Of a stretch of DNA of 64,000 nt, positions 62,533 through 64,000 are shown in pieces. The notes beneath the pieces were generated by a model that was given only the letters and a program-made list of their open reading frames with translations, did no database searches and was not told the DNA's origin. The stretch spans positions 1 through 64,000 of the forward strand of contig NZ_VBSP01000007.1 in the NCBI RefSeq assembly GCF_005864045.1, read 5' to 3'. Both the position numbers and the translations under genes were made by a program. The DNA comes from Ruoffia tabacinasalis. Lineage in GTDB: Bacteria > Bacillota > Bacilli > Lactobacillales > Aerococcaceae. How positions within the stretch are numbered: position 1 is the stretch's first letter; every line of letters starts with the position of its first letter.

Positions 62533-63630
62533 TTATAGATGTTCGTTACCAAGTTGTTCATCTTCATCATGATACTCAATATAACGTTCTTTGTAGATAC
62601 GTATAATGCTATTGAGTTTCACTAAAGACTCTTCATAATTATAAGTTGCTGATAAGATATGAATAACCCCATTACTATCATTATCATAGCTCGTATCGGC
62701 TTCCAGTTCATCCCAAGCTTGATCAAAGAATCGCTTCATAAATTCTAATTTAAAATCTTTTTGAGAATGAATAAAATTCACTTCTGATGCTGAAACTCGA
62801 CCACTAAATTTAAGTAAAATTTGTTCGTGCCCAACCATTAATGTTTCAATGTGTTCGCGGAGCATTATTCTTAAATCTACTGGGAAACTTTGAAAGACGT
62901 GATCATTCGAATGAAGGGCATCAAGTAAATCAATGACTGATTTAGTTGTTTTAATCATTTGACGATAAATAACTAATCGTCTTGCTTTACCCATTCTCTC
63001 TGTCTTAGAGAATGTTACTTCATTATTCATTAAATCAAATAGAGTTGTTAGAGTAGAATATTCTTTTCTTGCCCATTGGATATCTCGATGTAGAATCGAG
63101 AAAGTGACATTCTTTCTGAGTGTCGCACGAATGAATATTAAAACTTCATTCGTCAAATTGACCAGAGTTGAGTAGAAAGGTTTGTCATGTTGCGGAGGGT
63201 AGACTAACCAATTAATAATGAAAGAAACAATCACCCCAATCGTTGTTTCTAACACACGGTATAGTGCAGCTAGATAATAATTGTCTGAAGTCGTTAACAT
63301 TACTGCTACAAGTGTGATAACTGCTAATGTTAACACATCTGATAAGTTTAAGGCATTTAATACTGCAATCGTAACTATGGCAGCAATACCGATGGCTACA
63401 GGGTTACTCCCGATGGCAAAAAGCATGAAGACCGCAACGAGACCACCGATGATGTTACTTACTAATCGACGAGTAAACATGTCGAAAGATTTTCTTACTG
63501 ATGGCATCGTTGTTGTAACTGCGGCAATCGCTGCAAGCGCTGCACTGTTATCAGGAATCAGTAGTATAGATAAATATGTCGCAAGTGAAATCGCTAGTCC
63601 TGTTTTTAAGACCCGCGCGCCAATTTTCAT
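62533..63630 (-). CDS. Aromatic acid exporter (ArAE/YqjA, DUF939-like) membrane protein
   Basis: 365 residues. Six membrane segments in the first 150 residues (MKIGARVLKTGLAISLATYL, MPSVRKSFDMFTRRLVSNII, YRVLETTIGVIVSFIINWLV) and a long cytoplasmic helical C-terminal domain with a His/Asp/Glu-rich tail. This matches the ArAE_1 family of putative aromatic acid exporters. Substrate unknown. ATG 63630 has AGGAG upstream. Confidence 0.85.
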   Translation of the reverse strand: MKIGARVLKTGLAISLATYLSILLIPDNSAALAAIAAVTTTMPSVRKSFDMFTRRLVSNIIGGLVAVFMLFAIGSNPVAIGIAAIVTIAVLNALNLSDVLTLAVITLVAVMLTTSDNYYLAALYRVLETTIGVIVSFIINWLVYPPQHDKPFYSTLVNLTNEVLIFIRATLRKNVTFSILHRDIQWARKEYSTLTTLFDLMNNEVTFSKTERMGKARRLVIYRQMIKTTKSVIDLLDALHSNDHVFQSFPVDLRIMLREHIETLMVGHEQILLKFSGRVSASEVNFIHSQKDFKLEFMKRFFDQAWDELEADTSYDNDSNGVIHILSATYNYEESLVKLNSIIRIYKERYIEYHDEDEQLGNEHL

Positions 63631-63805
63631 TTTTTTATTCTCCTAATGTAGATTTTAATTAACTTAATAGTACTTGATTTTCAGAAATATTCAAGATATA
63701 AGGTCCAATAATAATAGAGAATATTGTATTAAAGAACGATAGATTAGTAAAGGGTATTTGGACTACAATTAGATTACAAAAACAATAAATTTCTATAAAT
63801 AAATA

Positions 63806-63834
63806 CGCCCAGATTAATTCGCGTTAACTGGGCG
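63806..63834 (-). terminator. Probable terminator of trpS
   Basis: CGCCCAG pairs with CTGGGCG around a 15-nt loop, 30 nt after the trpS stop; the T run is interrupted (TATTTATTTA). Confidence 0.6.
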
Positions 63835-63864
63835 CATAAATATGATAATGATTAAAAAATGTAA

Positions 63865-64000
63865 TTAATAAGTTAAGCCAATTGTTTTTTCGACACGACT
63901 CAATGTAGACTCAGCGATAGCAGAAGCTCGTTTCGCTCCGTCTTGTAAGATATCGTCTAAATCTGAACTTGTTAATAGTGATTCATAACGTTCTTGGATA
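63865..64000 (-). CDS. trpS: Tryptophanyl-tRNA synthetase, C-terminal 44 residues (partial)
   Basis: The frame entering from the right edge ends LDDILQDGAKRASAIAESTL and then SRVEKTIGLTY before TAA at 63867-63865. The ILxDGAxRAxxIAxxTLxxVxxxxGL pattern is the standard C-terminus of class I TrpRS. The rest of the gene lies outside the window. Cytoplasmic; charges tRNA-Trp. Confidence 0.85.
   Translation of the reverse strand, partial: IQERYESLLTSSDLDDILQDGAKRASAIAESTLSRVEKTIGLTY

Overview
The window looks like a chromosomal segment of a low-GC, facultatively anaerobic Gram-positive of the order Lactobacillales, most plausibly near Carnobacteriaceae or Aerococcaceae. This is inferred from gene content (glgBCDA, a streptococcal-type PBP2A, pflB/pflA/adhE, nrdD/nrdG, a Bacillus-like yheA-yhaO-yhaN-yhaM block, an mhqR cluster and a complete gcv operon), strong AGGAGG ribosome sites and AT-rich intergenic DNA. 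I see no rRNA, tRNA, CRISPR array or insertion sequence.

Layout. 1-1.7 kb, minus strand: the 5' tip of an unidentified gene, a branched-chain amino acid binding protein gene and, in front of it, a 28-codon leader peptide with a Leu-Leu-Leu run followed by a terminator and an alternative hairpin (apparent attenuator). 2.0-2.2 kb: a candidate structured small RNA with its own promoter and terminator. 2.4-8.1 kb: glycogen operon glgB-glgC-glgD-glgA behind a promoter that overlaps a cre site. 8.4-16.4 kb: PBP2A, YheA, the YhaO/YhaN nuclease-ATPase pair and the exoribonuclease YhaM, then a His-rich SRPBCC protein.

17.1-25.4 kb is the main accessory locus: a type I restriction-modification system (hsdM, hsdS, hsdR) with a tyrosine recombinase and a second, start-less hsdS facing the active one. 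Active and silent copies share an exact 15-bp inverted repeat that lies in frame in both, so inversion of 3.4 kb would swap the whole specificity region. This is a probable phase-variable methylation system of the general type known from pneumococcus.

25.4-34.4 kb carries a DUF1858/DUF438-hemerythrin-PAS pair opposite a DUF59 protein (probable stress or Fe-S repair functions), then mixed-acid fermentation genes pflB, pflA and adhE with Rex-like sites. 34.4-43.9 kb holds membrane proteins, a secreted metallophosphoesterase, AEC, AI-2E and MATE transporters, a TipA-type MerR regulator with a classical 19-bp-spacer promoter, a secreted two-module protein and a VOC protein. Two intergenic arrays (34.5 and 44.0 kb), of unrelated sequence, both have a 41-bp period (about four helical turns) and both consist of hairpin-forming units.

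44.4-47.2 kb is the anaerobic ribonucleotide reductase pair behind two NrdR boxes. 48.1-51.9 kb is an MhqR-type quinone/electrophile resistance operon preceded by three tandem promoter-operator modules. 52-55 kb has a YwaF-like membrane protein, a DUF1622 gene broken at a T8 tract, a VOC protein and an M20 amidohydrolase. 55.3-59.6 kb is the glycine cleavage operon gcvT-gcvH-gcvPA-gcvPB with a long leader in which I cannot find a glycine riboswitch. The right end holds a GNAT acetyltransferase, a DsbA-family protein, an L,D-transpeptidase, an ArAE-family membrane protein and the 3' end of trpS.

Coordinates and motifs were read by eye. Functions of named families are established knowledge; operators, RNA structures and inversion are inferences from sequence.
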